Of a stretch of 64,000 nucleotides of DNA, positions 34,981 through 44,648 are shown in pieces. The notes under the pieces were generated by a model. That model was not told where the DNA came from and did not search any database. It saw nothing but the letters and a program-made list of their open reading frames with translations. Made by a program: the position numbers and the translations under genes. The stretch is from FEN-1297 sp046705645 (GTDB taxonomy: Bacteria > Bacteroidota > Ignavibacteria > Ignavibacteriales > Ignavibacteriaceae), in assembly GCA_046705645.1 (NCBI GenBank), contig JBJKQE010000063.1, positions 19,649 to 83,648 of the forward strand. The letters are read 5' to 3'. Every line of letters begins with the position of its first letter. Positions within the stretch are counted from its first letter, which is position 1.

Positions 34981-36819
34981 ATGAAAAAATTAATATTCAC
35001 TTTGTGTTCATTTCTTTTTTTAATAAGTAATATAAGTGCCCAAGAAAATAAAAGTATACCGCGCGTACCAGCCTGGGCGGAAAATGCAATATGGTACCAG
35101 ATTTTTCCCGAAAGATTTGCAAACGGTGATAAAAACAATGATCCAACACCTCATGATATGGAGGGAGCCTGGCCAGGCAAAGTCCCAAACGGATGGCAAA
35201 TATCCCCATGGACATCGGATTGGTATAAATTACAGCCGTGGGAAGAGGCTGATGGCCATGATTTCTATTGGAACGCAGGTATTCGAAGATACGGCGGGGA
35301 TATTCAGGGAATAATTAATCATTTGGATTACTTGCAAAATCTCGGAGTTACCGCTATTTACCTAAATCCTATTTTTGAATCTCCCTCTCTTCATAAATAT
35401 GATACAAGAATTTACCGCCATGTTGATAATAATTTCGGACCTGATCCGAAAGGAGATGAAAAAATATGGGCAAATGAAAACCCGGATGATCCTTCAACCT
35501 GGAAATGGACAACAGCAGATAGATTATTCTTAAAGTTAATTAAAGAAGTTCATAAAAGAGGAATGCATATAATTATTGATGGAGTTTTCAATCATGTCGG
35601 AACTTCATTTTGGGCTTTTAAAGATGTAGAAAAGAATCAGCAAAAATCTAAATACAAAGATTGGTTTATAATTAAATCATGGGATAATCCCAATACACCT
35701 AAAAATGAATTTGATTACCAGGGCTGGGCCGGTGTAAAAGATCTGCCTGAAATAAATAAGAATGGAAAATATGACCTTGCTAATGGCTTTGCAAAGCATA
35801 TTCATGAAATAGTAAAAAGATGGATGGCGCCCGATGGTAATTCTGCCGATGGAATTGACGGATGGCGTCTCGATGTAGCTGAAAAAGTAAATATTAAGTT
35901 CTGGAAAGTTTTCAGAAAATGGGTTAAGGAAATAAATCCAGAAGCATATATTACCGGTGAAATCTGGTGGCAGGATTGGCAGAAAAATCAAATGTTTAAT
36001 GCGGCCCCCTGGCTTCAGGGAGATTCTTTTGACGGAGTAATGAATTATCGATTTGCAAGGGCAGTAAAAAAATTTGTAGTTGACATTAAAGATCAAATTT
36101 CTCCGCAAGCATTCGTAGATAGTATTAATACCATGATTAAGGAATATCCCAAAGATAATTTTTATGCCATAATGAATCTTGTAGACAGCCATGATGTCGA
36201 TAGGATAGCTTCTCAAATAGTAAATCCGGACAGATGGATTGATCACTTTGCTAATCCCGGTCAAAATAAAGATTATAAAATTCGGAAGCCAAATGCTATT
36301 GAAATACTCAAACAGAAATTAATTGCGGGAATACAGATGACAATGCCCGGTGCGCCGATGATTTATTACGGAGATGAAGCCGGAATGTGGGGTGGTGATG
36401 ATCCTGATTGCCGTAAACCGATGGTTTGGCCGAATTTAAAATATGATATGGAAACCGCAGACCCGCTTGGAAGAGAGCGTAAACCGGATTCCGTATTTTT
36501 TAATAATAACCTATTTAACTGGTATAAAAAATTAATTTCAATAAGAAATCAAAATAAGGCTTTATCTTTGGGAAGTATAAATTTCAATTTTATCGATAAT
36601 CAAAACAGGATATTAGGTTTTAAAAGAGAGTATCAAGGCAAGAAATTATTTGTTCTGTTAAATAGCAACGAAAAGAGCAAAACAATCTCTTCTGAAAAAA
36701 TTAGAAATTTATTAAATACCAAAACTTTGACTGATTTGGTTGGAGGAGAAAAAATTGATTTAACTGAAAATAAATTATCTCTCAAACCATACCAAATAAT
36801 GATCTTGCAGTCAAAATAA
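34981..36819 (+). CDS. GH13 alpha-amylase / neopullulanase-like, secreted
   Basis: A 612-residue alpha-glucan hydrolase and paralogue of the amylase at 21375-23204. I use the ATG at 34981, which starts a clean signal peptide (MKKLIFTLCSFLFLISNISAQ); a TTG at 34957 is less likely. The barrel starts at AIWYQIFPERFANGD. DGVFNHVGTSFWAF, GWRLDVAEK (nucleophile Asp298), ITGEIWWQD (acid/base Glu327) and VDSHDVDR (Asp405) give a complete catalytic set. It lies beside the SusCDE and regulator genes on the opposite strand and probably digests maltodextrins from starch or glycogen. A MITE-like repeat follows its stop. Confidence 0.9.
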   Translation: MKKLIFTLCSFLFLISNISAQENKSIPRVPAWAENAIWYQIFPERFANGDKNNDPTPHDMEGAWPGKVPNGWQISPWTSDWYKLQPWEEADGHDFYWNAGIRRYGGDIQGIINHLDYLQNLGVTAIYLNPIFESPSLHKYDTRIYRHVDNNFGPDPKGDEKIWANENPDDPSTWKWTTADRLFLKLIKEVHKRGMHIIIDGVFNHVGTSFWAFKDVEKNQQKSKYKDWFIIKSWDNPNTPKNEFDYQGWAGVKDLPEINKNGKYDLANGFAKHIHEIVKRWMAPDGNSADGIDGWRLDVAEKVNIKFWKVFRKWVKEINPEAYITGEIWWQDWQKNQMFNAAPWLQGDSFDGVMNYRFARAVKKFVVDIKDQISPQAFVDSINTMIKEYPKDNFYAIMNLVDSHDVDRIASQIVNPDRWIDHFANPGQNKDYKIRKPNAIEILKQKLIAGIQMTMPGAPMIYYGDEAGMWGGDDPDCRKPMVWPNLKYDMETADPLGRERKPDSVFFNNNLFNWYKKLISIRNQNKALSLGSINFNFIDNQNRILGFKREYQGKKLFVLLNSNEKSKTISSEKIRNLLNTKTLTDLVGGEKIDLTENKLSLKPYQIMILQSK

Positions 36820-36825
36820 TTACTG

Positions 36826-36949
36826 ACTGAAGTTACGCAATTTTCAAGCTGAACTTGATTCAGCATCTAAAAATGTTGAAAAAATGAAGATTCCGAATCA
36901 AGTTCGGAATGACAAAAGATACCTTTTATTAATTATGCGTAACTTCAGT
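36826..36949. repeat. MITE-like inverted repeat holding two related inner hairpins
   Basis: Outer arms actgaagttacgca (36826-36839) and tgcgtaacttcagt (36936-36949) are perfect 14-base complements. Inside are two short imperfect palindromes of one family: ctgaacttgattcagcatc (about 36849-36867) and gattccgaatcaagttcgg-type sequence (36889-36913, ending aatgac). The second is the reverse complement of the type seen at 6754-6778. Non-coding. Confidence 0.7.
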
Positions 36950-37000
36950 TACTGATTTAAAATATATAGAGAATAGCCTGGGCAAAATCTCAATATAAAC

Positions 37001-37027
37001 AAAAAAGGCTGCCATTTAAGACAGCCT
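37001..37027 (-). terminator. Terminator of the susCDE operon
   Basis: Arms aggctg and cagcct (loop ten bases), 20 bases after the SusE-like stop. On the minus strand the hairpin is followed by six T's. Confidence 0.85.
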
Positions 37028-37046
37028 TTCTTGGTTAAAAGCAAAA

Positions 37047-38108
37047 TTAATTTTGCATAATTGTATAAGTTAATTTAACCGGATCAAAACGGATAGTATA
37101 ATTGCCTGCAGCAGGAATAGGAATATTTGATCCGCCGGAATCGAGATTACCGTCGTTATTATTTGAGCCGTAATTAAGATCCCATGCATTATTTGCTCTG
37201 AATTTAAAGGTAGTTGCTCCTGCAAATGTATATGAAATTTCCCACATTTTACGTTGTCCGTTATAGTTCAGTGGTACACTTGTACTCCAGCTATTAAAGT
37301 CGCCTATAATTCCCCAATCATCAGTTTGGTTTAACGAAATAGTTTTTGCATTCACATCAACAGTGATTGAATAGCAGGCATTTGCAACTTCAAAATTATT
37401 ACCCGAAGGATCAAGAGTACCGGTATAATTATTACCGGATTGCGTTAAGATGCCCCCCCAATTTGTATGGTTCCAATCAGGATCGCTGGTAACCTTGAAT
37501 TGAGCTGAAGTTCCTGTAGTGTCGATAAGCCGTATAATGCCTTGGTATGTTGAATTAAATCCATAAGAATATAATTCACTATAAACACCACCGGGTGACC
37601 AGCCTTGATATGAACCAGGAACATATACCATCGGATAATTAATTACTGCATCATAAGGTGTAAGACTTTTTGTTTTTATGGTAGAGTAAATAGGCGATAT
37701 GGTAGTACCATTTAATGAAGCACTAACTCTATAATAAAGTGTAGCAGCGGTACCTATCGGATCATTCCATGATATTAACAAGGTATTTATATCGCTAATT
37801 TTAGCCGTACCGGTCAGCGCTTGAGTTTTTATAAGTTGAGCTACATTACTTGAGAAATCATTTGTCGGCGATACCTCAACCACATAATCAACAGATGCAG
37901 CAAAGCCGTAATTAGCCGCGGTCCATGAAAATTTTATAGTGCTATCTGCATTGTTTACGGTAAAATCTACTGTAAGAGCCAGATCCGACAATGCCGGCGC
38001 TCCGGGACTTGAATTAAGCACCGGTTTTGTTATATCGGTTTTGCAAGAGACTAACAAAAGCCCAAGTGATATTATAAATAATAATGTAATTAATTTTATT
38101 TTTTTCAT
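37047..38108 (-). CDS. SusE/SusF-like starch-binding outer-membrane lipoprotein
   Basis: A 353-residue lipoprotein: signal peptide with lipobox LLVSC at about residue 22, an N-terminal SusE-type Ig/fibronectin-like domain (about 35-150; SDLALTVDFTVNNADSTIKF), then two SusE/F carbohydrate-binding modules. The first begins VYVPGSYQGWSPGGVYSELY and the second DWGIIGDFNSWSTSVPLNYN. Surface-exposed aromatic residues of such modules bind alpha-glucan. Last gene of the susCDE operon, 33 bases after susD and followed by a strong terminator. Confidence 0.85.
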   Translation of the reverse strand: MKKIKLITLLFIISLGLLLVSCKTDITKPVLNSSPGAPALSDLALTVDFTVNNADSTIKFSWTAANYGFAASVDYVVEVSPTNDFSSNVAQLIKTQALTGTAKISDINTLLISWNDPIGTAATLYYRVSASLNGTTISPIYSTIKTKSLTPYDAVINYPMVYVPGSYQGWSPGGVYSELYSYGFNSTYQGIIRLIDTTGTSAQFKVTSDPDWNHTNWGGILTQSGNNYTGTLDPSGNNFEVANACYSITVDVNAKTISLNQTDDWGIIGDFNSWSTSVPLNYNGQRKMWEISYTFAGATTFKFRANNAWDLNYGSNNNDGNLDSGGSNIPIPAAGNYTIRFDPVKLTYTIMQN

Positions 38109-38141
38109 TTTAATCTTCCTTTACCTATAATATTTTCATTT

Positions 38142-39776
38142 TTAATAGCCGGGATTTTGAATCAAGTTTGGATTAGCATTTACATCCTGCGATGGAATCG
38201 GGTATAAATTCCTATAAGAAGCAGTTTGGGTTCCCTGCTCTGTATTACCTTTCCATTCCCAAACATAAGATCCGTTTGTAAATTGTCCAAAACGAATTAA
38301 ATCTGTTCTTCTGTGAGCTTCCCAATATAACTCCCTGCCTCGTTCATCAAGGATAAAAGGCAATGTTAAATCAGCATCAGTAATATCTCCAGAATTATCG
38401 CCGTAAGCGCGTTCTCTTAAGGCATTAATGTAGCCAACGGCAGTTGCTCTATCACCGCCTGCACCGCCTCTAAGTACAGCTTCAGCATAAATTAAATATG
38501 CTTCACCTAAACGGAACATCGGGAAGTCAGTACTGGCAAAACTATTATTAGCATCTGGTGCAGGGCTGCCATTTGCAGATAAATCAGACCATTTGGTTAC
38601 ACCAATTCCCTGGGTAAATGTCCCCATATCGGTTATGTCCCATACCCAGCCGTTATTACCATCAAAAAAGAACATTGCTCTCTTATCAGGTCCTTGATAC
38701 TGAGGGTTTGAACTAAAATCGTTTTGAGTTATATTAAATAAAGCAACAAAATCTTTAATGGTTCTCATACCGCCCCAGCTCCCTAGTCCGCGTAACGGCA
38801 TGGTGCTTCCCCCTTCTGAACCGCATACCAAAAAAGTAGTTCCGCCCCATGTTTGTGTATGTGTTCCATCAAAGTTTATAGAAAAAACTGTTTCAGGACT
38901 CGTATTATTATCAGCAGAGAATAAATGTGCATAATTTGGATCGAGAGTATATCCGGCAGAAATAACTTTATTAATATATGTGAGACAATCCGTATATCTT
39001 GGAGTGCCAGTATAAACTTGTGCATTCAAATATAACTCTGCAAGTAAAAACCAATCACATGCTTTATCTGCCCTACCATATTCGTTTTGTCTGGCATCAA
39101 CAAGGTCAGGTTCAATGGCTATAAGTTCGCTTTCAATATATTTGAAAAGATCGGGGCGGGTAATTCTTTGGGGGAAAAACGCGCCCGGCATATCATTTTC
39201 GGTAACAAAAGGAACATTTCCGAATAAATCAAGCGCATGCCAATATGCAAGTGCACGAACATAACGGGCTTCTGCCTTATAGTGTGTGAGATCATTAAGA
39301 AATGTACCTGAAGCAGAACCCATTGCACTGTTTGCATTACGAACAAATTCATTACATAGTGAAATTGTAAAATAAATTCTTGAGTAAATTGCCATCAAAA
39401 ATACATCATTTGGAGACCATGTTTGCCAATGGAAGTTTTTAATTGTTGCATCGTTCCATGCTATAACAGCTTCATCGGTTGGGAGCTCCTGCACATCCCA
39501 ATATGTACGGAGGTAACTGCTGAATCCTTCATCTATACCTTGAAGGTCTGCATTACCTGCGCCGCCTTGCATTCCAGTAAGTGAAAAACCGGCATAAATC
39601 TTTGCTAGTGCTTCTTTGTATGCAATTTGATTTTTAAACACATTATTTGCCGTACTAGTGTTTGGATCAATTGGCTCTACATTCAAATCCTTCACACAGG
39701 AGGTAAACATAAACGACGCAAATAACATTACTATTGTTAAAAGTGTAAATTTTTTCTTATTCATTTTCATCGTCAT
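38142..39776 (-). CDS. SusD/RagB-like nutrient-binding outer-membrane lipoprotein
   Basis: A 544-residue lipoprotein lid of a SusCD transporter. Lipobox FMFTSC (Cys about 27), TPR-like helices with NEFVRNANSAMG and HYKAEARYVRALAYWHALDLFG (the typical EARFLRAYYYFxLVxLFGxVP signature), RLGEAYLIYAEAVLRGG, and the closing block LDERGRELYWEAHRRTDLIRFGQF. Probable ligand is a maltooligosaccharide, judging by the SusE and amylase neighbours. The start has three possible ATGs within five codons; aagaagg lies upstream and fits the first or the third-codon ATG. The gap to susC is 15 bases, so they are co-transcribed. Confidence 0.9.
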   Translation of the reverse strand: MTMKMNKKKFTLLTIVMLFASFMFTSCVKDLNVEPIDPNTSTANNVFKNQIAYKEALAKIYAGFSLTGMQGGAGNADLQGIDEGFSSYLRTYWDVQELPTDEAVIAWNDATIKNFHWQTWSPNDVFLMAIYSRIYFTISLCNEFVRNANSAMGSASGTFLNDLTHYKAEARYVRALAYWHALDLFGNVPFVTENDMPGAFFPQRITRPDLFKYIESELIAIEPDLVDARQNEYGRADKACDWFLLAELYLNAQVYTGTPRYTDCLTYINKVISAGYTLDPNYAHLFSADNNTSPETVFSINFDGTHTQTWGGTTFLVCGSEGGSTMPLRGLGSWGGMRTIKDFVALFNITQNDFSSNPQYQGPDKRAMFFFDGNNGWVWDITDMGTFTQGIGVTKWSDLSANGSPAPDANNSFASTDFPMFRLGEAYLIYAEAVLRGGAGGDRATAVGYINALRERAYGDNSGDITDADLTLPFILDERGRELYWEAHRRTDLIRFGQFTNGSYVWEWKGNTEQGTQTASYRNLYPIPSQDVNANPNLIQNPGY

Positions 39777-39791
39777 TTTCCTTCTTAAATA

Positions 39792-42700
39792 TTAATAATT
39801 AAGACTAAGAGACATCATAAATGTGCGTGGTCTAGGATATATATTGTTATCAATTCCACCTGCAACTTCTGGGTCTAATCCGGAATATTTTGTTATTGTA
39901 AATACATTCTGAACTGATATTCCAATCCGACCGCCAATATCATTACCCAGAAGAGATTTGAAATTATAACCAAGGCTAATATAATCTAATTTAAAGAAGG
40001 AAGCATTCTCTAAATATACACTGGACCAATACTGTGCATAATTAAAGCCCGTTTTAGTAACATCTGTTAAAATATTTGCAGTATAACCACTTGAGTTATA
40101 AAGCTGCTGGTACAATGCATAATTTGAAGCGTTGTTATTATATACATAATTACCTAAGCTCAATCTGCCCGAGAAACTAAAATCAAAGTTAAGGTAATTG
40201 ATTTTAGAAGATATACCCAGCAGATATTTCGGACTTGCAGATTTCATTGCATATTTATTTAAATCATTACCTGCTACGCTTCCGCCTTGACCGCTTTTAT
40301 CTACATATAATCCCTCAATTGGTTTGCCGTTTGCGTCGTATACCTGTTCGAATAGGAAGAATGTATTTGCCGCGTATCCAACCTGGTACTTTTGTACATA
40401 ATTCCCTACACCGCCGGAAATGAGACCTGTATTAACCCCGGGATATGTCGGATCGTCAGATAAGGTTAATTTTGTTATTTTATTTTCATTATAAGTCAAG
40501 TTTGTACTGAATTCCCAAGAAAAATCTTTTTCCAATATTGGGGTAACATCTAAATTAACTTCCACACCTTTATTTTCCATGGAACCAACGTTCGTAAGCA
40601 GATAATTAGAGAAGTTACTTCCAACCGGAATAGGAACGGTATTCAACAAATTATCGGAAGTATTATTGTAAACATCGATCGATCCGGATATTCTGCTATT
40701 CAATATTGTAAAGTCTAAACCAACGTTTCGAGATGTTAAAGTTTCCCATTTCAAATTTGCATCATAAGCATTCGGGCGAAGCGTTGGATAAAAGTTGTTT
40801 CCGAATTGATAATAAGCACCGGTAGAGCTGATTGTATATGTTGGAATATAAGGATAGTAGTTATTTCCCACATCTTGTTGGCCAGTTTTTCCCCAACTTA
40901 ACCTAAGTTTAAGTTCATTCAAAAAATTGGATTTGGGCATAAAAGATTCTTCGTTTATTTTCCATGCAACTGCAACCGCAGGGAACAAACCCCAGCGATT
41001 ATCTTTGGAAAATCTCGAAGAACCGTCATCTCTTAATGTAAAAGTCAATAAGTACTTATTAAATGCCGAATAGTTTAATCTGCCGAAAAATGAAATTAAA
41101 TAGTATTCATTTTTAAATGGAATTATTGACCCCGTAGTATCGGTTGGATCCCATGCTCTGTTTGCATTTAAACCTTCATTATAAAAGCGCTGGTACGAAT
41201 ATCCGCCTGTAAGATCAATGTTATTAAATCCAAATCCTTTAGTATAATTCAAATAAAAATCCAATAATCTGTTTATTTTTGTTTGAGTATAGTCTTGGAT
41301 TTGTAAATTTACCTGTCTCTGCTGCCATGCTGCGTTTGAATCGGCAACATTGCTTCCATTTGTTTTATAAAAATCGTAGCCTAAATTTAAAGTAGCTTTC
41401 AAATCCGGCAGATAAGGAATTTTATAGTCAAATTTACCATCGACTAAAAATCTCTTTGCATCTGATGTATTGTTATCTTGTTGCAGAAGAGCAACCGGAT
41501 TTGCAGTAGCGATATAGTTTGGCGCATGAGTTCCGGATGAAGGGTCAGCCCAATATGTATATCCTCCATATCTTGAATTACCACTCATTATCGGTTGAGT
41601 AGGATCAAATGCTAGAGCTGCGCCTACGGCACCTGAATTTGAAAAGTTATTGCTGATCCAAGAAGCAGAACCATTAAGATCTATGTTCAAATCACCATTT
41701 AATAATGTTGGATTTACTGCAAGATTTAAATTCTTTCTATCAATATTATTGTACTTTAGAATTCCACCATTATACAAATAATCAAACGATAATCGGTATG
41801 GAACTGAAGCAATGGCATGGCTGATACTAATGTTATGTTCGGTAGTTGGTGCAGTTTGATATATTTGTTTCTGCCAATCCGTATTTACATTACCCAATAT
41901 TGACATAGCATTTTGATCAAGACCATAGTTTGCTACTCTATCGGCGATTAAAGCTCTATAAGCATCACCACTGAAAACGTTTAAATACTTTATATTGGTT
42001 GCCAAAGAGAAGCTACCATTATAACTAATTTTCATTTTTTCGCCTGGTACGACCGATCCCCTTTTAGTTTTTATAATAATAACACCGTTTGATGCTCTTG
42101 AGCCATAGATTGCTGTTGCGGAAGCATCTTTCAAAATTGTAATAGATTCAATATCATTGGGATTAAGTGTTGAAAGAGGATTTGCCATGCCCGATATTCC
42201 GGAAGTTTCCAACGGAATATTATCAAGTACAATTAAAGGATCGTTATTACCTGTTATTGACGCGCCCCCACGAATACGTATCTGTGTACCGGCACCTGCT
42301 TCACCGCTAAGCGAATTAACTACAACACCAGCAGCTTTACCAACTAGTAAATCTTGGGGAGACGTAATTGCTCCTTGTGCAAAATCCTTTGCAGAAATAG
42401 CCTCAACAGAACCGGTAGCATCGGATTTTTTAATTTTTCCATATCCAATACCAACTACCTCAACTGTTTTAAGCTGTTGGGCCATAGGTTTTAATGTAAT
42501 ATTCAAATAAGTTTGACTTACAATTCCAATTTCCTGTTTTAAGTAACCGACACTTGACACTACTATAGTGTCTCCTTTATTTACTTGTAATCTGAATTCA
42601 CCATCAATATCTGTAGCCGTCCCCTTTGTAGTACCTTTCACTATAATGTTAGTGAAAGCTAATGCAGTTCCATCGTCCGCACTTGTAACTTTTCCGCGTA

Positions 42701-42905
42701 TCTCCATTTCCTGCGCAAAAAGTAAAGATCCTGCTTGCATTATCAAAAACACAAAAACAAAAAGTATTTTAATACTTGTACCGTAACTATTGTGCATTTT
42801 TGATTTAGCGGATAATATTGGAACACTATTAACCGTTAAACTTAAAAGGCTCATTATGTTGCTGAAAAAATTTGCCAATAAGTTTTGTTGTCTCAGTTTA
42901 ACCAT
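39792..42905 (-). CDS. SusC/RagA-like TonB-dependent glycan transporter
   Basis: A 1037-residue outer-membrane beta-barrel. It has an exported N-terminus (signal segment SIKILFVFVFLIMQAGSLLFAQ), a carboxypeptidase-regulatory-like domain (IRGKVTSADDGTALAFTNII), a TonB-dependent plug (SAKDFAQGAITSPQDLLVGK, IRIRGGASITGNNDPLIVLD, SITILKDASATAIYGSRASN) and the barrel ending FMMSLSLNY with a C-terminal aromatic. The ATG at 42905 has agagga five bases upstream and adds 36 residues before a normal signal peptide that starts at Met37 (42797). I keep the first because of the ribosome site. Imports oligosaccharide with the SusD lipoprotein. Confidence 0.9.
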   Translation of the reverse strand: MVKLRQQNLLANFFSNIMSLLSLTVNSVPILSAKSKMHNSYGTSIKILFVFVFLIMQAGSLLFAQEMEIRGKVTSADDGTALAFTNIIVKGTTKGTATDIDGEFRLQVNKGDTIVVSSVGYLKQEIGIVSQTYLNITLKPMAQQLKTVEVVGIGYGKIKKSDATGSVEAISAKDFAQGAITSPQDLLVGKAAGVVVNSLSGEAGAGTQIRIRGGASITGNNDPLIVLDNIPLETSGISGMANPLSTLNPNDIESITILKDASATAIYGSRASNGVIIIKTKRGSVVPGEKMKISYNGSFSLATNIKYLNVFSGDAYRALIADRVANYGLDQNAMSILGNVNTDWQKQIYQTAPTTEHNISISHAIASVPYRLSFDYLYNGGILKYNNIDRKNLNLAVNPTLLNGDLNIDLNGSASWISNNFSNSGAVGAALAFDPTQPIMSGNSRYGGYTYWADPSSGTHAPNYIATANPVALLQQDNNTSDAKRFLVDGKFDYKIPYLPDLKATLNLGYDFYKTNGSNVADSNAAWQQRQVNLQIQDYTQTKINRLLDFYLNYTKGFGFNNIDLTGGYSYQRFYNEGLNANRAWDPTDTTGSIIPFKNEYYLISFFGRLNYSAFNKYLLTFTLRDDGSSRFSKDNRWGLFPAVAVAWKINEESFMPKSNFLNELKLRLSWGKTGQQDVGNNYYPYIPTYTISSTGAYYQFGNNFYPTLRPNAYDANLKWETLTSRNVGLDFTILNSRISGSIDVYNNTSDNLLNTVPIPVGSNFSNYLLTNVGSMENKGVEVNLDVTPILEKDFSWEFSTNLTYNENKITKLTLSDDPTYPGVNTGLISGGVGNYVQKYQVGYAANTFFLFEQVYDANGKPIEGLYVDKSGQGGSVAGNDLNKYAMKSASPKYLLGISSKINYLNFDFSFSGRLSLGNYVYNNNASNYALYQQLYNSSGYTANILTDVTKTGFNYAQYWSSVYLENASFFKLDYISLGYNFKSLLGNDIGGRIGISVQNVFTITKYSGLDPEVAGGIDNNIYPRPRTFMMSLSLNY

Positions 42906-42960
42906 ATTTTCCTCTTATTTATTTGATAAAATAATTAGTTAAAAATGTTTTTCTAAAATG

Positions 42961-43182
42961 TCAGTTTCTTCCATAGTAATTAACCGTAAAATTATAATTA
43001 TTATTTATTGGGAAAATGGGTGTGAGTATAATAAAAAATGGGATAATGTCTTTAAACAGAGTAAGGTTCCAGGCTGCTGCATCTATAATCTTCCAGACAA
43101 TATTCCCCAATTGTGAAATAATATATAATGTAACGAGTTGTAATATCAGTAATGTAAAAATAAATTGTAACAAAAATCCCAT
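42961..43182 (-). CDS. Small hydrophobic protein upstream of susC
   Basis: A 73-codon frame with ATG at 43182 and a good Shine-Dalgarno (aagagg, six bases upstream), the same style of site as susC. One or two membrane segments (GFLLQFIFTLLILQLVTLYII and DIIPFFIILTPIF) and a polar end (NNNYNFTVNYYGRN). It resembles no family I know. It ends 55 bases before susC on the same strand and could be a small membrane partner or only a leader. The ribosome site supports a real gene; composition alone would not. Confidence 0.4.
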   Translation of the reverse strand: MGFLLQFIFTLLILQLVTLYIISQLGNIVWKIIDAAAWNLTLFKDIIPFFIILTPIFPINNNYNFTVNYYGRN

Positions 43183-43773
43183 TAATACCTCTTAGATAAA
43201 TTAATTTTGTTTTTTATCATTTATAAAAACTCTAAACTCATAATTAAGGTTTAATAGTGAAATGAAATCTGTAAAATACATTAACTCGGATAATACATTA
43301 ATATTAGCGGATATTGGGAACATCTTGGAAATTGCCATACTCATTTCTCTCACAAAAGTAAAAAATTTATCAAATCCAATTCAGCTAGTTTTTTCTAATA
43401 TATCATTATATTTGCATATCTAAGTTATAATGCAATAAATAGAAAATATCGATAAAGACATTAAACAATTACTATTTGCAATTATTCTTAGAGTTATAAT
43501 CTATGCATTTAACAACCTATCGTCCACTACCTAAATGAAGGTATTTTATTTAAACCTTCTTTCAAATTACATTTTTATACTACCCGTTTAGAGGGGTTAT
43601 TTTTAATAAAATTTGATCCTTTTAAATTCTTTCTACAATAGATTTTTCTTTGAGTAAATCATTCAACTCATTATAAAATATTTTAAAAATTTCAATTTTT
43701 CCTGAAATGAATCAGCCTCTATTTTAATGCTGATTCATTTTATAAAATTACTTTTGGACTTAATAATGAACTC
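43183..43773. other. Intergenic between regulator and susC locus
   Basis: About 590 bases with no credible gene. It should hold the promoter of the small-protein/susCDE transcript and the binding sites of the neighbouring response regulators, but I could not assign a box by eye. The hairpin at 43705-43740 is listed separately. Confidence 0.5.
43705..43740 (-). terminator. Hairpin after the tandem regulator genes
   Basis: Perfect 12-base arms (aaatgaatcagc / gctgattcattt) with a 12-base loop, 33 bases past the stop of the last regulator gene. Probable terminator, although the T tract on the minus strand is poor. Confidence 0.5.
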
Positions 43774-44412
43774 TCAAATAAGTCCTTCTTTAATTGCTTT
43801 TGCAACCGCTTCTGATTGCGAATGCACATGAAGTTTTTTGTATATATTCCTGAAATGAAACCTTACTGTTTCTATGCTGATAAAAAGTGAATCAGCAATA
43901 ACTTTAAAACTGTTTCCTTCAACGAGTCCGCTTAATATCTCCTTTTCTCTCGGAGTTAATATCTGCTGTGAACCTTTGGGTGAGGCTTTATTCTTATGCT
44001 GGAAAAAATCTATTACCTTTCTTGCAATGTGGGAACTCATAGGCGAACCGCCTTTATATGCTTCTTGAATTGCTTCGAGCAGCTTTGAAGGCGGGGTTTT
44101 CTTAACTAAATAACCGCAGGCACCGGCACATAAAGCATCAAATATATGATCATTTTCTTCGTATACGGTTAACACTAAAATTGTAAGATCCGGCAATATT
44201 TCTTTGGATTTTTTTATTCCTTCAATTCCATTCATCCCCGGCAGTCCGATATCCATTAATAAAACATCCGGATTCAATCTCTTTAAATTCTTCAGCATTA
44301 ATTCGCATTTATTGTATGAAGCAAGACAGCGATAACCTTCGGTACCGTCTATTAGAATTTTAAGCCCTTCTCGTATAGTGTCATTATCTTCAACAACAAC
44401 AACATTAATCAT
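43774..44412 (-). CDS. NarL/FixJ-type response regulator (copy 1)
   Basis: A 212-residue regulator: receiver domain with acidic pocket VVVVEDND and phospho-acceptor Asp54 (LLMDIGLPGMNG), Thr/Ser in ILVLTVYEEND and Lys in LVKKTPPSKL. The C-terminal LuxR-type HTH is LTPREKEILSGLVEGNSFKV ... ISIETVRFHFRNIYKKLHVH. It is nearly identical in layout and in recognition helix to the regulator just upstream (copy 2), so it arose by tandem duplication. Likely partner: the sensor kinase at 45413-48646. Probable target: the adjacent susCDE operon; this is inference from position. Confidence 0.9.
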   Translation of the reverse strand: MINVVVVEDNDTIREGLKILIDGTEGYRCLASYNKCELMLKNLKRLNPDVLLMDIGLPGMNGIEGIKKSKEILPDLTILVLTVYEENDHIFDALCAGACGYLVKKTPPSKLLEAIQEAYKGGSPMSSHIARKVIDFFQHKNKASPKGSQQILTPREKEILSGLVEGNSFKVIADSLFISIETVRFHFRNIYKKLHVHSQSEAVAKAIKEGLI

Positions 44413-44648
44413 TCTTTTTCTTCACCAGAAGATTAATTAAAAAATAGATTTATTTTATTTATTTGAAATCGAATTTTACTCCAATTTAGATTCTAACAAT
44501 TGTAAATCTATTACTATTTAATTAATCGCACTACTACACAATTATAGGTATTTTCAAGTAAATTAAATTTAATTTATATGATAATACTACCTAATTAGAG
44601 TGGATTTAAATGAATTGTTAATTCTTCGAATTTAATATTGAATGGAAC

